A stretch of DNA of 64,000 nucleotides from Rhizobium etli 8C-3 (GTDB taxonomy: Bacteria; Pseudomonadota; Alphaproteobacteria; Rhizobiales; Rhizobiaceae). Made by a program: the position numbers and the translations under genes. The stretch is taken from positions 434,001 to 498,000 of the forward strand of contig NZ_CP017244.1 in assembly GCF_001908375.1 (NCBI RefSeq), read 5' to 3'. The notes below the pieces were generated by a model. It saw only the letters and a program-made list of their open reading frames with translations. It searched no databases and was not told the DNA's origin. This document shows positions 1 through 8,310 of this stretch, one piece after another. Position 1 is the first letter of the stretch. Each line of letters opens with the position of its first letter.

Positions 1-2
1 TG

Positions 3-578
3 GAGGGTAGAAACAATGCGTTTGCCGACAAGGCAATGCCGTTTGGTCTTTCCGCCAAGGGCAAGACTTTTCTCGGAGGCATCATGAAACATGCCTCGGC
101 ACTGGCCGCGGTGACCAATCCGACTGTCAATTCCTACAAGCGTATCAACGCGCCGCGGACGATCTCCGGTGCAACCTGGGCGCCGAACACGGTGACTTGG
201 ACGGGCAACAACCGCACTCATATGGTGCGCGTGCCAGGTCCCGGCCGCTTCGAGTTACGGCTGCCCGACGGTGCCGTCAATCCCTATCTGCTACAGGCGA
301 TCATCATCGCGGCGGGGCTTTCTGGCCTTCGCAGCAACGCCGACCCGGGCCCGCATCACGATATCGACATGTATCGCGACGGGCATAGCTTGACCGATGC
401 TCCCAAACTGCCGCTCAATCTGTTGGATGCACTTCGCGAATACGAAAAAGATACCGAACTGCAAGCTGCCCTCGGTGCCGAATTCTCGGCGGCCTATCTG
501 AAGCTAAAGCAGGGCGAGTGGAACACCTATTGCTCGCAGTTTACCGCCTGGGAGCATGAAACGACCCTCGACGTGTGA
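3..578 (+). CDS. glnT: Type III glutamine synthetase (GlnT-like), C-terminal part, cut by window edge
   Basis: The frame is already open at base 3, so only the last 191 residues are present and the true start lies outside the window. The visible part has catalytic-domain motifs of glutamine synthetases: N-x-F-A-D, KHA, the NSYKR segment, an NNRT-type arginine region and R-x-E-L-R. These enzymes ligate ammonia (or, in the GmaS subgroup, methylamine) to glutamate using ATP in the cytoplasm. The short C-terminus matches the GlnT/GmaS class of rhizobia rather than the 12-subunit GlnA. purU follows after 56 bases on the same strand; in rhizobia GlnT-type genes sit with one-carbon genes, which would fit an N-methylglutamate-type pathway, but that is inference. 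GlnT versus GmaS cannot be decided without the N-terminal half. Confidence 0.85.
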   Translation, partial: EGRNNAFADKAMPFGLSAKGKTFLGGIMKHASALAAVTNPTVNSYKRINAPRTISGATWAPNTVTWTGNNRTHMVRVPGPGRFELRLPDGAVNPYLLQAIIIAAGLSGLRSNADPGPHHDIDMYRDGHSLTDAPKLPLNLLDALREYEKDTELQAALGAEFSAAYLKLKQGEWNTYCSQFTAWEHETTLDV

Positions 579-634
579 TATTTCACCGCTGTCCTTCGCG
601 GCCCCCCGCGTTGCGCACTGCAAGAGAGCCTGCC

Positions 635-1519
635 ATGACGCAATTCATTCTGACGGTCACCTGCAAATCAACGCGCGGCATCGTGGCCGCCTTATCCGGT
701 TACCTGGCGGACGCGGGCTGCAATATCATCGACTCGTCCCAATTTGACGATCTCGATACCGGTCTCTTTTTCATGCGTGTCAGCTTCCTGTCGGAAGAGG
801 GAGAGGGCCTTGCAGCGCTTGGCGAAGGTCTACGGCCGATCGCCGCAAAGTTCAAAATGGACGCTAAGATCCACGATGGCTCGCGCCGCATGAAGGTCAC
901 GCTGATGGTCTCACGTTTCGGCCATTGCCTCAACGATCTTCTCTATCGCTGGAAAATCGGCGCGCTGCCGATCGATATCGTCGGCGTCATATCCAACCAT
1001 TTCGACTACCAGAAAGTGGTGGTCAATCATGATATACCGTTCCATCATATTCCGGTGACCAGCGAGAACAAGCCGCAGGCCGAAGCCAGGATCATGGACC
1101 TGGTGGAAGCAAGCGGCACTGACCTCATCGTGCTCGCACGCTACATGCAGATCCTGTCTGATCGGATGTGCACAGAGATGTCAGGCAAGATCATCAATAT
1201 CCACCACTCCTTCCTGCCGAGCTTCAAGGGCGCCAATCCGTACAAGCAGGCCTACGGTCGCGGCGTGAAGCTGATCGGCGCAACGGCTCATTATGTTACC
1301 GCAGACCTTGACGAAGGCCCTATCATCGAACAGGACACTGTGCGCGTCACCCATGCCCAGAGCCCTGAAGATTACGTGTCGCTAGGCCGCGACGTCGAGG
1401 CGCAGGTTCTGGCGCGCGCCATACACGCGCACATCCATCGCCGCACCTTCATCAACGGCAACCGCACGATCGTCTTTCCGCCAAGCCCGGGGAGCTACGC
1501 GTCCGAGCGCATGGGGTAA
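635..1519 (+). CDS. purU: Formyltetrahydrofolate deformylase
   Basis: This cytoplasmic enzyme hydrolyses 10-formyl-tetrahydrofolate to formate and tetrahydrofolate, balancing the one-carbon pool. The 294-residue protein has an N-terminal ACT domain (about residues 1-80, starting MTQFILTVTCKS) and a C-terminal formyl-transferase fold with the catalytic run NIHHSFLPSFKGANPY and the later D-L-D-E-G-P-I-I, so the Asn, His and Asp of the active site are present. Length is normal for PurU. I chose ATG 635, preceded by AGAGAG, over an in-frame ATG 60 bases upstream that adds a non-homologous arginine/proline-rich leader. It lies behind the glutamine synthetase gene on the same strand and is probably cotranscribed. 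Confidence 0.93.
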   Translation: MTQFILTVTCKSTRGIVAALSGYLADAGCNIIDSSQFDDLDTGLFFMRVSFLSEEGEGLAALGEGLRPIAAKFKMDAKIHDGSRRMKVTLMVSRFGHCLNDLLYRWKIGALPIDIVGVISNHFDYQKVVVNHDIPFHHIPVTSENKPQAEARIMDLVEASGTDLIVLARYMQILSDRMCTEMSGKIINIHHSFLPSFKGANPYKQAYGRGVKLIGATAHYVTADLDEGPIIEQDTVRVTHAQSPEDYVSLGRDVEAQVLARAIHAHIHRRTFINGNRTIVFPPSPGSYASERMG

Positions 1520-1639
1520 AATACGGCGTGCCCAATGGCGCGGCCACCATGGCAATTGCCCAACCCCGAAGTATCGGTAGGCCATAATATGGTGTTGTCG
1601 ATCCAGGGCGACGATCTCACTCGGTGAGGCGGTTTTTGA

Positions 1640-1921
1640 ACGAATCCCGTTCCATGGCAAGGCGGTCTTGAGCGGGAAGGGGCTCTCATGCTGGGGCCCG
1701 AGCGCATTCGGCTATCGCGTCATGATGGCAGCGGCGGTCTTAGCGCGACCGTCAGAGACATCACCTTCCTAGGAAATAATATTCATGTGGCAACGGCTAC
1801 GGCCGCCGGTGAAGCCTTGTCGGTGCGATTGCCATTCGGGCATGAGGCAATGGCCGGTCTGAGCCCAGGGGACCGCGTTCATCTCGCATTCGGCCCCGGC
1901 GCTGCGCACGTGTTCTGTTGA
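1640..1921 (+). pseudogene. ABC transporter ATPase remnant (TOBE domain only)
   Basis: About 90 codons remain, opening directly after an in-frame TGA at 1637-1639. The segment L-G-P-E-R-I-R-L-S, then T-V-R-D-I-T-F-L-G-N-N, and the C-terminal G-D-R-V-H-L-A-F-G-P are typical of the TOBE domain that ends PotA/MalK-type ATPases. No Walker A, signature or Walker B motif is found upstream in any frame back to purU. This is therefore the 3' end of a deleted polyamine/sugar-type ABC ATPase gene. An ATG at 1688 would allow a 77-residue peptide, but a free TOBE domain has no known role. Confidence 0.7.
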
Positions 1922-2048
1922 GCTAGAAGCCGGATGATAGAACCTCTTTCCGTCGACGTCTGGACCCGTCATTCGACACTGATCTTCCGATTTCCAACAG
2001 TCTGGTGTTTGCCCGGATCATCATCTCCTTCCACAGAAAAGCGACCTT

Positions 2049-2744
2049 TCAAAAGAAGTGAGCATGTGCCTCGCGAATAGCGTCGACGGTGGCGAGCGTG
2101 CCTGTGAGGTGGCGGCGTACCGCTTCCTGTGCCCGCGGGACATTCCTGTCTCGAATATTGTCCATAATTTCCCGGTGCGAACACAAGATCGTGCCGGCTT
2201 TACCGGGATCCATCAAGTTGAGCTTGCGAAGCCGATCGATATGCCCGGATCGCGACTGGACCAGGGCCCAGAGGTCCGCAACTCCGGCGCCTTCGAACAT
2301 GGTTTGATGAAACTGGCGATCGAGAAGCGCAAAGCGTGCGAGGTCGTCATCCACGTTAAGCGCCGTTTCCTGAAGCGCCACCAGGCGATCGGCTTGTTTG
2401 ATGACGGCCTCAGGCTGGTTTTCCGTTAGATACCGCACGACTTCCAGCTCGAGAGAGAGCCGCAGGAACTGCGTCTCGCGCGCCTGACGCAAATCGATGC
2501 GGGTGACCTCTGTGCGGGACTGCGGATAGACCACGACGAGGCCTTCTGCCTCCAGCATCTGCAGAGCGTCACGCACCGGTGTCTGGCTGACGCCGTAGGC
2601 CAGGGCGATCTCGCTGCGCGACAGATGCATGCCTGGAGGCAGATCGAGCGAGATGATGCGAGCGCGCAGCACGTCGTAGAGCTGGCGCGATGTCGAGGTG
2701 CGTTTGAGCGCGATTGTCGGGGAAAGATCGTTCAGAGCGTCCAT
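2049..2744 (-). CDS. GntR-family transcriptional regulator, FCD subfamily
   Basis: A 231-residue regulator with an N-terminal winged helix (about residues 18-85; the recognition region reads R-S-E-I-A-L-A-Y-G-V-S-Q-T-P-V-R-D-A-L) and a C-terminal FCD effector domain with the conserved D-x-x-F-H and H-R-E-I motifs that hold a metal ion. FCD members usually repress sugar-acid or carboxylate catabolic genes and are released by the substrate. It is divergent from the ABC transporter and dehydratase operon, and an 8-bp inverted repeat lies in the intergenic region, so it most likely controls that operon. The ligand cannot be read from sequence. Confidence 0.88.
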   Translation of the reverse strand: MDALNDLSPTIALKRTSTSRQLYDVLRARIISLDLPPGMHLSRSEIALAYGVSQTPVRDALQMLEAEGLVVVYPQSRTEVTRIDLRQARETQFLRLSLELEVVRYLTENQPEAVIKQADRLVALQETALNVDDDLARFALLDRQFHQTMFEGAGVADLWALVQSRSGHIDRLRKLNLMDPGKAGTILCSHREIMDNIRDRNVPRAQEAVRRHLTGTLATVDAIREAHAHFF

Positions 2745-2815
2745 GAAACCTCACTTCGACGCGCATTATAGCCGCTACGGAGCGCCATCTCAAACTAATA
2801 TATTAACATAGTTGA

Positions 2816-2847
2816 CCAACTGATATTTTAGTGTTTCACTCAGTTGG
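2816..2847. promoter_or_regulatory. Inverted repeat, candidate operator for the GntR regulator
   Basis: CCAACTGA (2816-2823) and TCAGTTGG (2840-2847) form a perfect 8-bp inverted repeat with a 16-base AT-rich spacer, in the intergenic region between the divergent GntR gene and the binding-protein gene, about 40 bases before the latter's ATG. The position fits an operator; a leader stem-loop is the alternative. Confidence 0.45.
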
Positions 2848-2887
2848 TGCTGGGAGGCACGTTTCGTAATTTCAGTGGGAGGATAGG

Positions 2888-3891
2888 ATGTCGAGACTTT
2901 TTGGTGCTTTCGCGATCGCAGCCGTTATTGCGGCCACGCTTCCGGCTTCGGCTCAGGAAAAGACGGCGATCTCCATCACACGGCAACCTGGTATTCTGTA
3001 CCTTGCCAGTCACGTGATGGAGACGCAAAAGCTCATCGAAAAACAGGCTGCGAAGGAGGGTCTCGACGGCCTCAGCATCGAATGGCGAACCTTCAGCGGC
3101 GGAGGGGCGCAGACCGATGCATTGCTCGCGGGCAATGTCGATATCGTCAACACCGGGTCGGGAAACCTACTTCTGCTTTGGGATCGCACGAAAGGCCGGG
3201 TAAAGGGCATCATTCCGAGCTCTGCGCAGCCGGTCATCATGGTCTCCAATGATCCCAAGATCAAATCGCTCGATGATATTGGTGCGAGCGACAAGATCGC
3301 CGTTCCTACGGTCGGCGTCTCGACCCAGGCGATTTTGCTGCAAATGGCCGCTGCCGCAAAATACGGGGAAGACCAGGTCCGCAAGCTCGACAGCAACACT
3401 GTACAGCTTGGCCATCCGGATGCAGTCGCGGCCATCGCCAACCCCAATCATGAAGTCAAGAACCATTTCTCAGCACCGCCCTTCCAGTACATCGAGCTGA
3501 AACAGCCGGGCGTGCATCGCGTCACGGACTCGCGCGAAATCATCGGAGGTTCCCTCACGCAGGCGACGTTCTTCACAACGACCGGGTTTGCCGAAAGCAA
3601 TCCCGTTATCATCAAGGCAGTGCGTGAGGCAACCAAGCAGGCAGTGGCTACATCAAGAACGATCCAAAGGGCGCCCTTGAAGCCTATAAAACGATCACCG
3701 GTGACAAAACGTCGATCGACGATCTTATGGCGATCATGAACGAGCCGGGCTTCATCGACGACTATCGGACCGAGCCGCAGGGCACGATGAAGTTCGCGAC
3801 GCATTTGAACAAGATCGGCACGCTGAAGATGCAGCCGAAAGCATGGACCGACTATTACCTGCCTGAATCCGCCGACCTCAACGGCAACTGA
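2888..3891 (+). pseudogene. NitT/TauT-type ABC substrate-binding protein, frameshifted
   Basis: A periplasmic binding protein of the NMT1/TauA/SsuA class, with a signal peptide (MSRLFGAFAIAAVIAATLP, cleavage near A-S-A-Q) and the expected opening about residue 35, R-Q-P-G-I-L-Y-L. The frame runs to about base 3646 and then goes wrong: a further 80 codons of matching sequence (Y-I-K-N-D-P-K-G-A-L-E-A-Y through P-E-S-A-D-L-N-G-N and stop at 3889) continue in another frame. A one-base deletion near 3644-3649 explains this. Without it the protein would be about 334 residues, normal for the family. The frame as it stands ends at 3739 with a scrambled tail. Either the transporter is inactive in this strain or the base is a sequencing error. 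Confidence 0.82.
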
Positions 3892-3901
3892 GCAGCATCC
3901 G

Positions 3902-3932
3902 TCCGGCAGACGACAGGCAGCCGTCTGCCGGA
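3902..3932. other. Intercistronic stem-loop
   Basis: TCCGGCAGACG (3902-3912) pairs perfectly with CGTCTGCCGGA (3922-3932) around a 9-base loop, between the binding-protein gene and the ATPase gene. Such hairpins often stabilise the upstream mRNA segment and let binding protein be made in excess over the membrane parts. The T-run that follows is eight bases away, so strict termination is less likely. Confidence 0.6.
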
Positions 3933-3966
3933 TGAGCCCGACCCTTTTTCATGTGAGGACTAGTCA

Positions 3967-4785
3967 ATGCTCCAGTCCGCAGCAACTGTTTCACCAGCGC
4001 ATCAGGCAATTGCGCAAGCGGCTGAACCACTCTTGAGCGTCGAGAAGGTCACCCTGCGCTACAAGACGCCCAATCTCCTGGTCACCGCCACCGAACAAGT
4101 CAGCTTCAGCGTCCGGAAATCAGATCGGTTCGTGCTTCTCGGTCCATCGGGCTGCGGTAAATCGACGCTGCTGAAGGCAGTGGGCGGATACATGAAGCCC
4201 GTCAGTGGCTCCATCCGCATCAGTGGGCGGACGGTGACGAAACCGGGTCCGGATCGCATGATGGTGTTTCAGGAATTCGATCAGCTGATGCCCTGGAAGA
4301 CCGTTCTGGAGAACGTGATGTTTCCGCTGCTGGTTGCGCGCAAGCTGCTGCCAAGAGAGGCGGAGGAAATCGCCCGCTCCTACATCGACAAGGTGAAGCT
4401 GACGCGCGCCGTCGACAGTTTTCCCCATACCCTTTCTGGCGGGATGAAACAGCGCGTCGCCATTGCGCGCGGCATGGCGATGCAACCCGACATCCTGCTG
4501 ATGGATGAACCTTTCGCGGCGCTCGACGCGCTGACGCGCCGCCAGATGCAGGATGAACTGCTTCAGCTTTGGGATGATACAAAGTTTACCGTTATCTTCG
4601 TTACCCATTCGATCGCTGAAGCGATCAAGATCTCCAACCGTATCCTGCTTCTGTCACCCCACCCTGGGCGTGTCAAAGCGGAAGTCGTGGATGTCGACAA
4701 AGCTTCCAACGAGAACGGAACCGCAGCTGCACTTGAACGGGATATCCACGATCTTCTGTTCTGCGAACCTGGCCATCGGGAGTAA
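3967..4785 (+). CDS. ABC transporter ATPase, NitT/TauT family
   Basis: The 272-residue cytoplasmic ATPase energises import of the substrate captured by the preceding binding protein. Walker A is G-P-S-G-C-G-K-S-T (59-67), the signature LSGGMKQRVAIARG begins at residue 156, Walker B is I-L-L-M-D-E-P (176-182) and the switch histidine lies in V-T-H-S. The Q-loop segment (F-Q-E-F-D-Q-L-M-P-W) is of the nitrate/sulfonate/taurine type. ATG 3967 follows GAGGAC with suitable spacing. The permease starts 6 bases after the stop. The substrate is unknown; the neighbouring dehydratase and aldolase suggest an organic acid rather than nitrate. Confidence 0.92.
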   Translation: MLQSAATVSPAHQAIAQAAEPLLSVEKVTLRYKTPNLLVTATEQVSFSVRKSDRFVLLGPSGCGKSTLLKAVGGYMKPVSGSIRISGRTVTKPGPDRMMVFQEFDQLMPWKTVLENVMFPLLVARKLLPREAEEIARSYIDKVKLTRAVDSFPHTLSGGMKQRVAIARGMAMQPDILLMDEPFAALDALTRRQMQDELLQLWDDTKFTVIFVTHSIAEAIKISNRILLLSPHPGRVKAEVVDVDKASNENGTAAALERDIHDLLFCEPGHRE

Positions 4786-4791
4786 GCCACC

Positions 4792-5664
4792 ATGAACGCA
4801 CCAAGGATCCTGCTGGCTGAAGAAAGTGCAAACATGCGCCCGGCCTATGCCAACATCGCCGCGGTCGAGCAGAAGCTCGGGCCAGTTGAGCTCATCTGGG
4901 GTATCGGCGCTGTCCGAAAGGCACTGCTGATTATCGTACTTGCGCTCCTGTGGCAGGTCTATGCCACTTACCTGGACAACCCGCTTCTGTTTCCGACCCT
5001 CACCGACACATTGGTGACGCTCGTCGATCGATTTGCCGATGGCACGCTTCTGGCGCGCATCTGGACCACCTTGAAGATCCTGTTGATGGGATATGCGGCG
5101 GGAACGATTCTGGCGGCCATCCTCACCGTGCTGGCAATCAACACGCGCATCGGCACGGATTTCCTGGAGACGATGACCGCCATGTTCAACCCACTTCCGG
5201 CCATTTCACTTCTGCCGCTGGCGCTCATCTGGTTCGGCCTCGGCGCCTCCAGTCTCGTCTTCGTGCTCGTGCATTCCGTGCTCTGGGCTGTGGCGCTGAA
5301 CACTCATTCCGGCTTTCTCGGAGTTTCCCGCACCCTGCGCATGGTTGGCGCCAATTACGGCTTGTCCGGCTTCTCCTACGTCGCTCGCATTCTCATCCCG
5401 GCTGCGTTTCCCTCGATCCTCACGGGTCTTAAGATCGGCTGGGCCTTCGCCTGGCGCACACTGATTGCCGCCGAACTCGTCTTCGGCGTCTCCTCCGGCC
5501 AGGGCGGTCTTGGCTGGTTCATCTTCGAAAACCGCAACCTTCTCGACATTCCGGCCGTCTTCGCCGGATTGCTGACGGTCATCGTCATCGGTCTGGTGGT
5601 CGAAAACCTGGTCTTCCAGACGATCGAACGCCACACCATCCAGAAATGGGGCATGAAGGAATGA
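4792..5664 (+). CDS. ABC transporter permease, NitT/TauT family
   Basis: A 290-residue inner-membrane permease of the SsuC/TauC/NrtB class. It has a hydrophilic N-terminus of about 40 residues, then roughly six membrane helices beginning at A-L-L-I-I-V-L-A-L-L-W-Q-V-Y. The ATPase-coupling (EAA) region lies around residues 180-225 (L-I-P-A-A-F-P-S-I-L-T-G-L-K-I-G-W-A-F-A-W-R). It is placed tightly after the ATPase gene, and the dehydratase gene follows after 55 bases, so the transporter and the catabolic enzymes appear to form one operon under the divergent GntR regulator. Confidence 0.9.
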   Translation: MNAPRILLAEESANMRPAYANIAAVEQKLGPVELIWGIGAVRKALLIIVLALLWQVYATYLDNPLLFPTLTDTLVTLVDRFADGTLLARIWTTLKILLMGYAAGTILAAILTVLAINTRIGTDFLETMTAMFNPLPAISLLPLALIWFGLGASSLVFVLVHSVLWAVALNTHSGFLGVSRTLRMVGANYGLSGFSYVARILIPAAFPSILTGLKIGWAFAWRTLIAAELVFGVSSGQGGLGWFIFENRNLLDIPAVFAGLLTVIVIGLVVENLVFQTIERHTIQKWGMKE

Positions 5665-5719
5665 AGTCAGCTTTCTTGTCTGGGTTCGCCTCCGTTCATC
5701 ATGCTTTTCGGACAGTACC

Positions 5720-7456
5720 ATGAAAAAACGCAAGACCTACGAGCAGCTCCGCTCCGCCCGCTGGATGGTCCCCGATGATCAAAGGTCCTTCGGCCACAGA
5801 TCGCGCACCATGCAGATGGGCTACGATCCCACCGACTGGGAGGGACGCCCGATCATCGCCATCCTCAACACCTGGTCGGATGCGCAGCCCTGCCACATGC
5901 ACTTCAAAGACCGAGTGGAATGGGTCAAGCGCGGCGTGCTGCAGGCCGGAGGTTTTCCGATGGAGCTTCCAGCGCTGTCACTGTCCGAAAATTTCGTCAA
6001 GCCAACGACAATGCTCTACCGCAATATGCTGGCGATGGAGAGCGAGGAATTGCTGCGCTCCCATCCCATCGATGGCGCGGTGCTCATGGGCGGCTGCGAC
6101 AAGACCACTCCAGGCCTGGTGATGGGAGCGCTCAGCATGGGACTTCCCTTTATCTTCCTGCCGGCCGGGCCGATGTTGCGCGGCAACTGGGCGGGCAAGC
6201 ATCTGGGCTCAGGCACCGACGGCTTCAAATTCTGGGACGAACGCCGCGCCGGGACGATTTCCAAGGAAGAATGGCAAGGGATCGAAGGAGGCATTGCCCG
6301 TTCCCATGGCCACTGCATGACCATGGGGACTGCATCGACAATGACGGCAATTGCCGAGGCCATGGGACTGACGCTTCCTGGCGCCTCTTCCATCCCCGCC
6401 GCCGATGCGGGCCACCAGCGCATGTCGGCCCAATGCGGCCGGCGCATCGTCGATATGGTCTGGGAGGACTTGACGCCGGACATGATCGTCACGGCGGCAG
6501 CCGTGGAGAATGCAGTGACCGTGGCGATGGCGACCGGCTGTTCCACGAATGCCATTATTCATCTGATCGCCATGGCGCGCCGCGCCGGGATCCCGCTGGA
6601 ACTGGACGATCTCGACCGCATTGGGCGCAAAACGCCCGTCATTGCCAATATCCGGCCATCGGGTGACACGTACCTCATGGAGGATTTCTACTACGCCGGT
6701 GGTCTGCGGGCGCTGATGAAGCAATTGGGCGGCAAGCTCAACTCGTCGGCGATCACCGTTAGCGGCAAACCGCTTACGCAGGGCCTCGACTTGGTAAAGG
6801 TCTGGAACGACGACGTCATCCGTCCGCTGTCGAACCCGGTCTATCACGAGGGATCGCTCGCTGTCCTCAAGGGCAATCTCAGTCCCGACGGCGCGGTGAT
6901 CAAGCCCGCTGCCTGCGACCCGAAATTCCATCGCCATAAAGGTCCGGCTCTCGTGGCTGATAGCTACGCCGAACTGAAGACGATCATCGACGATCCCGAA
7001 TATCCTTTGACGCCGGAGACCGTTCTCGTCTTGCGCAACGCCGGCCCGCAGGGGGGGCCCGGAATGCCTGAGTGGGGGATGATTCCCATGCCCAAGGCGC
7101 TGTTGAAGCTCGGTCTGCGAGACATGGTACGACTGTCGGATGCGCGCATGTCCGGTACATCTTTCGGCGCCTGTGTGCTTCATGTGGCACCGGAAGCCTA
7201 TGTCGGAGGCCCGCTGGCGCTTTTGAAGACTGGCGACATCGTCGAGCTCGATATCCCCAACCGCAGCTTGAACATGCTCGTGTCGGATGAAGAAATTTCC
7301 CTTCGCCGACAGTCGTGGAAGCCACCGGCTCCACGCTATGGCCGCGGCTACGGTTTCCTGTTCTCCAAACACATCGAACAGGCCGACAAGGGCTGCGATT
7401 TCGATTTCCTTAAGACCGAATTCGGCCCTCAGGTCGATGAACCAGCGATCAACTGA
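5720..7456 (+). CDS. IlvD/Edd-family dehydratase, probable sugar-acid dehydratase
   Basis: A 578-residue Fe-S dehydratase of the family containing dihydroxy-acid dehydratase and L-arabinonate/D-xylonate dehydratases. The three cluster-ligand cysteines are seen at C58 (T-W-S-D-A-Q-P-C), C126 (G-G-C-D-K-T-T-P) and C199 (H-G-H-C-M-T-M-G-T-A-S-T-M); the catalytic serine is about S478 in D-A-R-M-S-G-T. The K-P-T-x-M-L-Y-R-N region and the length resemble the sugar-acid branch (L-arabinonate dehydratase of Rhizobium is about the same size) more than IlvD proper. Expected reaction: an aldonate or related hydroxy acid to a 2-keto-3-deoxy acid. The RraA-like aldolase gene follows within 20 bases. The exact substrate is open. 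Confidence 0.88.
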   Translation: MKKRKTYEQLRSARWMVPDDQRSFGHRSRTMQMGYDPTDWEGRPIIAILNTWSDAQPCHMHFKDRVEWVKRGVLQAGGFPMELPALSLSENFVKPTTMLYRNMLAMESEELLRSHPIDGAVLMGGCDKTTPGLVMGALSMGLPFIFLPAGPMLRGNWAGKHLGSGTDGFKFWDERRAGTISKEEWQGIEGGIARSHGHCMTMGTASTMTAIAEAMGLTLPGASSIPAADAGHQRMSAQCGRRIVDMVWEDLTPDMIVTAAAVENAVTVAMATGCSTNAIIHLIAMARRAGIPLELDDLDRIGRKTPVIANIRPSGDTYLMEDFYYAGGLRALMKQLGGKLNSSAITVSGKPLTQGLDLVKVWNDDVIRPLSNPVYHEGSLAVLKGNLSPDGAVIKPAACDPKFHRHKGPALVADSYAELKTIIDDPEYPLTPETVLVLRNAGPQGGPGMPEWGMIPMPKALLKLGLRDMVRLSDARMSGTSFGACVLHVAPEAYVGGPLALLKTGDIVELDIPNRSLNMLVSDEEISLRRQSWKPPAPRYGRGYGFLFSKHIEQADKGCDFDFLKTEFGPQVDEPAIN

Positions 7457-7476
7457 TCCTTCAGCCGGAGATGTTA

Positions 7477-8202
7477 ATGACCGAATACGCTCTTTCCGAC
7501 GAAACCCGCGCAAAATTGATGAAGTCGTCGACGGCCTCTGTTGCCACAGCGCTTTACAAACGCGGCCTGCGCAACCAGTTCATCCAGAATGTCGGGCCGG
7601 TCGCCTGGAAGGGCAAGAACATGGTCGGACAGGCCTTCACCCTTCGCTACATCCCGGCGCGCGAAGATCGCAATCCCATCACCGTTTTCCGCAATGCAAA
7701 CCACCCGCAGCGTGTCGCGGTTGAAACCTGCCCGCCTGGTTGGGTGCTTGTCATGGACAGCAGGAAAGATCCGCGGGCCGCATCGGCAGGCTCCATCCTC
7801 GTCACAAGGCTTGCGATGCGCGGTTGCGCCGGCGTCGTATCTGACGGAGGCTTTCGCGACGCCGAAGGCATCGCCAAGTTGGACATGCCGGCTTACCATC
7901 AGCGCCCGTCGGCGCCGACCAATCTAACCCTCCACGAAGCGCTCGACATCAACGTGCCGATTTGCTGCGGCGACGCGCCCGTTTTCCCCGGCGACGTACT
8001 CGTCGGCGATGGTGACGGCGTCATGATCATTCCAGCGCATTTGGCAGACGAGATCGCCGAGGAATGCACCGGCATGGAAAGCTTCGAGGAGTTTGTTCTC
8101 GAACAGGTCCAAGACGGCGCTGCTGTGATAGGCCTTTATCCGCCAACGACAGACAAAGCGCAAAACGACTATGCCCGATGGCGAAAAAAGACCGGGCGCT
8201 GA
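7477..8202 (+). CDS. RraA-like / HMG-type aldolase
   Basis: The 241-residue protein belongs to the RraA family, which includes class II 4-hydroxy-4-methyl-2-oxoglutarate aldolases as well as the RNase E inhibitor RraA. It keeps the metal and substrate residues of the aldolase branch in G-V-V-S-D-G-G-F-R-D and the later G-D-V-L-V-G-D-G-D-G-V. Placed right after a dehydratase, it most likely cleaves the resulting 2-keto-3-deoxy acid to pyruvate and an aldehyde; this is inferred from context. Two ATGs are in frame; I prefer 7477 because GGAG ends at 7470, too close to the ATG at 7471 but well spaced for 7477. The stop codon overlaps a terminator hairpin. Confidence 0.85.
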   Translation: MTEYALSDETRAKLMKSSTASVATALYKRGLRNQFIQNVGPVAWKGKNMVGQAFTLRYIPAREDRNPITVFRNANHPQRVAVETCPPGWVLVMDSRKDPRAASAGSILVTRLAMRGCAGVVSDGGFRDAEGIAKLDMPAYHQRPSAPTNLTLHEALDINVPICCGDAPVFPGDVLVGDGDGVMIIPAHLADEIAEECTGMESFEEFVLEQVQDGAAVIGLYPPTTDKAQNDYARWRKKTGR

Positions 8203-8217
8203 GCCCGCTCTTTTCTC
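8193..8217 (+). terminator. Rho-independent terminator after the dehydratase/aldolase operon
   Basis: CGGGC (8193-8197) pairs with GCCCG (8203-8207) and is followed by CTCTTTTCT. It overlaps the stop codon of the aldolase gene and lies before the convergent DoxX gene. Confidence 0.7.
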
Positions 8218-8310
8218 CGCCCTCGTCTCATCCGGTTGCGAATGTCGCACTCACAAGCGAACCGCGGTGGCGCCGTGCCCGCTTCCCGAGACAGTTACAG
8301 GGCTTCGGAT

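Noticed and set aside
6209..7513. A 434-codon open frame antisense to the dehydratase gene
   Set aside because: The plus strand carries a complete enzyme with all cluster cysteines; the antisense frame is a by-product of GC-rich codon bias.
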